Shown piece after piece: positions 63,102-64,000 of a stretch of DNA of 64,000 bases. The stretch comes from Acinetobacter sp. WU_MDCI_Axc73 (GTDB taxonomy: Bacteria; Pseudomonadota; Gammaproteobacteria; Pseudomonadales; Moraxellaceae): NCBI RefSeq assembly GCF_025562455.1, contig NZ_JAHPRO010000002.1:1-64000 (forward strand). The letters run 5' to 3'. The notes under the pieces were generated by a model. The model ran no database searches, was not told where the DNA came from, and was given only the letters and a program-made list of their open reading frames with translations. A program made the position numbers and the translations under genes. The first letter of the stretch is position 1. Every line of letters starts with the position of its first letter.

Positions 63102-64000
63102 ATGCGCGCTTTTTTCCTAATTTTAGCGTCGATCCTGATCAGTCTTGCATGGCTATCTCCCTATCATGCTTTTCCGTGGTTGACATTTTCCAGTGAAATG
63201 CTGAGTTTTGCAGCCGTACTGAGTTTGTTGGCAGGGCTATGTGATCACAACTTTAAAGTTCCTAAAGTTCAATGGATGGCTTTGCCTATCGTCACCATTC
63301 CACTGCTTCAATGGATGTGTGGGCTAGTTCTGGATCTAAGTAGCGCATTATTATTTAGCTTTTATTTAATGGGTTTCTGGTTTGTGACTTTAGCAAGTTA
63401 CAACCTTGGTCTGCAAAATGACCGAACAAAACTGTTTACGCGTATCTGCTATGTTTTAATCATGAGCAGTGCTATTTCCAGTGTGATAGCCCTATTGCAA
63501 TGGCTCAATTTGGATCAACATATTTATGGCGTGATGGAACTTGGAGCGAGTAATCGACCATTTGCCAATTTTGCTCAACCGAATAATATGTCGACCTTTT
63601 TGGTCATGGGCTTAATGGCATGTTTATACTTATTTGAGCAACGAAAACTAAAAACACTATTATTAATTTCAACATCAGCATTGGTTTTATTTGCGATTGC
63701 ACTCAGCCAGTCACGAACTGCTTGGGTGGTTTGTTTATTTTTCATGGCGTATTGGAGCTATAAAACCTTTAAACAGCCTGTGCGTTTACGTACCCCTTTT
63801 ATGTTGGTTTGGGTCACCGTGTTTATCGGCATGATTGCCTTATTGCCGAGCTTATCTACTTTTATTGCATCTCTCGGAGCTGAAAAAGTAGTGGAAACCA
63901 GTTCAGTTGCTGAACGCGCCACGACAGGATATTTGCGTTTTGATATTTGGACGCAAATGTTACTCGCGATTCAACATCATCCCTGGAGTGGCTATGGTTG
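63102..64000 (+). CDS. pglL: PglL/TfpO-like O-oligosaccharyltransferase (Wzy_C family), cut by window end
   Basis: The frame is open from ATG 63102 to the window end (299 codons, no stop). It encodes an integral membrane protein with about nine hydrophobic segments. NRPFANFAQPNNMSTFLVMGL and the following SQSRTAWVV are characteristic of the Wzy_C/PglL group, which includes O-antigen ligases and pilin O-oligosaccharyltransferases. The catalytic His region would fall near the cut end (HHPWSGYGW). In Acinetobacter such genes beside pilA or comP glycosylate pilins with lipid-linked oligosaccharide, or act as general glycosylation enzymes. Which of these applies cannot be decided here. A TATAAT at 63067-63072 is the likely -10 box. 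Confidence 0.82.
   Translation, partial: MRAFFLILASILISLAWLSPYHAFPWLTFSSEMLSFAAVLSLLAGLCDHNFKVPKVQWMALPIVTIPLLQWMCGLVLDLSSALLFSFYLMGFWFVTLASYNLGLQNDRTKLFTRICYVLIMSSAISSVIALLQWLNLDQHIYGVMELGASNRPFANFAQPNNMSTFLVMGLMACLYLFEQRKLKTLLLISTSALVLFAIALSQSRTAWVVCLFFMAYWSYKTFKQPVRLRTPFMLVWVTVFIGMIALLPSLSTFIASLGAEKVVETSSVAERATTGYLRFDIWTQMLLAIQHHPWSGYG

Overview
The window is a chromosomal segment of a low-GC gammaproteobacterium that I assign to Acinetobacter (Moraxellaceae). The reasons are the split division/cell-wall cluster, the order mrcA / pilMNOPQ-aroK-aroB-SPOR protein-gltBD, pilA beside a PglL-type O-oligosaccharyltransferase, and protein sequences that resemble Acinetobacter families. I cannot name the species from sequence alone. 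I see no insertion sequence, prophage, integrase or CRISPR array.

Layout. 1-324: two tandem tRNA-Phe genes (the first cut by the window edge), each with its own terminator. 405-6014: a methyltransferase, a YpeA-like acetyltransferase, a CoA-transferase and the EnvZ/OmpR two-component system. 6374-15899: Tex, a short-chain dehydrogenase, O-acetylhomoserine sulfhydrylase, a PoxB-type pyruvate oxidase, the translation factor EttA and a small Sel1-like protein. 16140-23480: a czcI-C-B-A-D heavy-metal efflux locus (a tripartite RND pump plus a CDF exporter). 23514-26110: a small zinc-ribbon membrane protein, tRNA-Glu, tRNA-Ala, gltX and a small exported protein. 26838-33979: rsmH-ftsL-ftsI-murE-murF-mraY, the first half of the dcw cluster. 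34035-45298: rlmA, mrcA (PBP1a) and, divergent from it, pilMNOPQ-aroK-aroB and a SPOR-domain protein. 45741-51713: gltB-gltD glutamate synthase. 51762-58013: a LysR regulator divergent from an acyl-CoA dehydrogenase / class III CoA-transferase / MFS transporter / SDR cluster, probably catabolic for an unidentified carboxylic acid. 58187-61485: a PF10118-type protein, then lemA and two TPM-domain proteins. 61690-64000: type IV pilin pilA, an unrecognised gene, a gene remnant and the start of a pglL/tfpO-like oligosaccharyltransferase that runs off the window.

Regulation readable from sequence. Three sites have the sigma-54 architecture (GG, ten bases, GC in a TTGGCA...TTGC-like context): upstream of gltB, of pilA and, unexpectedly, of tex. 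The tex site also has an inverted repeat about 40 bp upstream of it that could bind an enhancer-binding protein. The long gap before rsmH holds one perfect and one near-perfect DnaA box. Many genes end in clear Rho-independent terminators, several of them shared by convergent genes.

Most of the window is conserved core genome. The less ordinary parts are the sigma-54 site before tex, the uncharacterised CoA-dependent catabolic cluster, and the pilA-pglL interval, where an unknown gene sits next to the truncated end of another gene.
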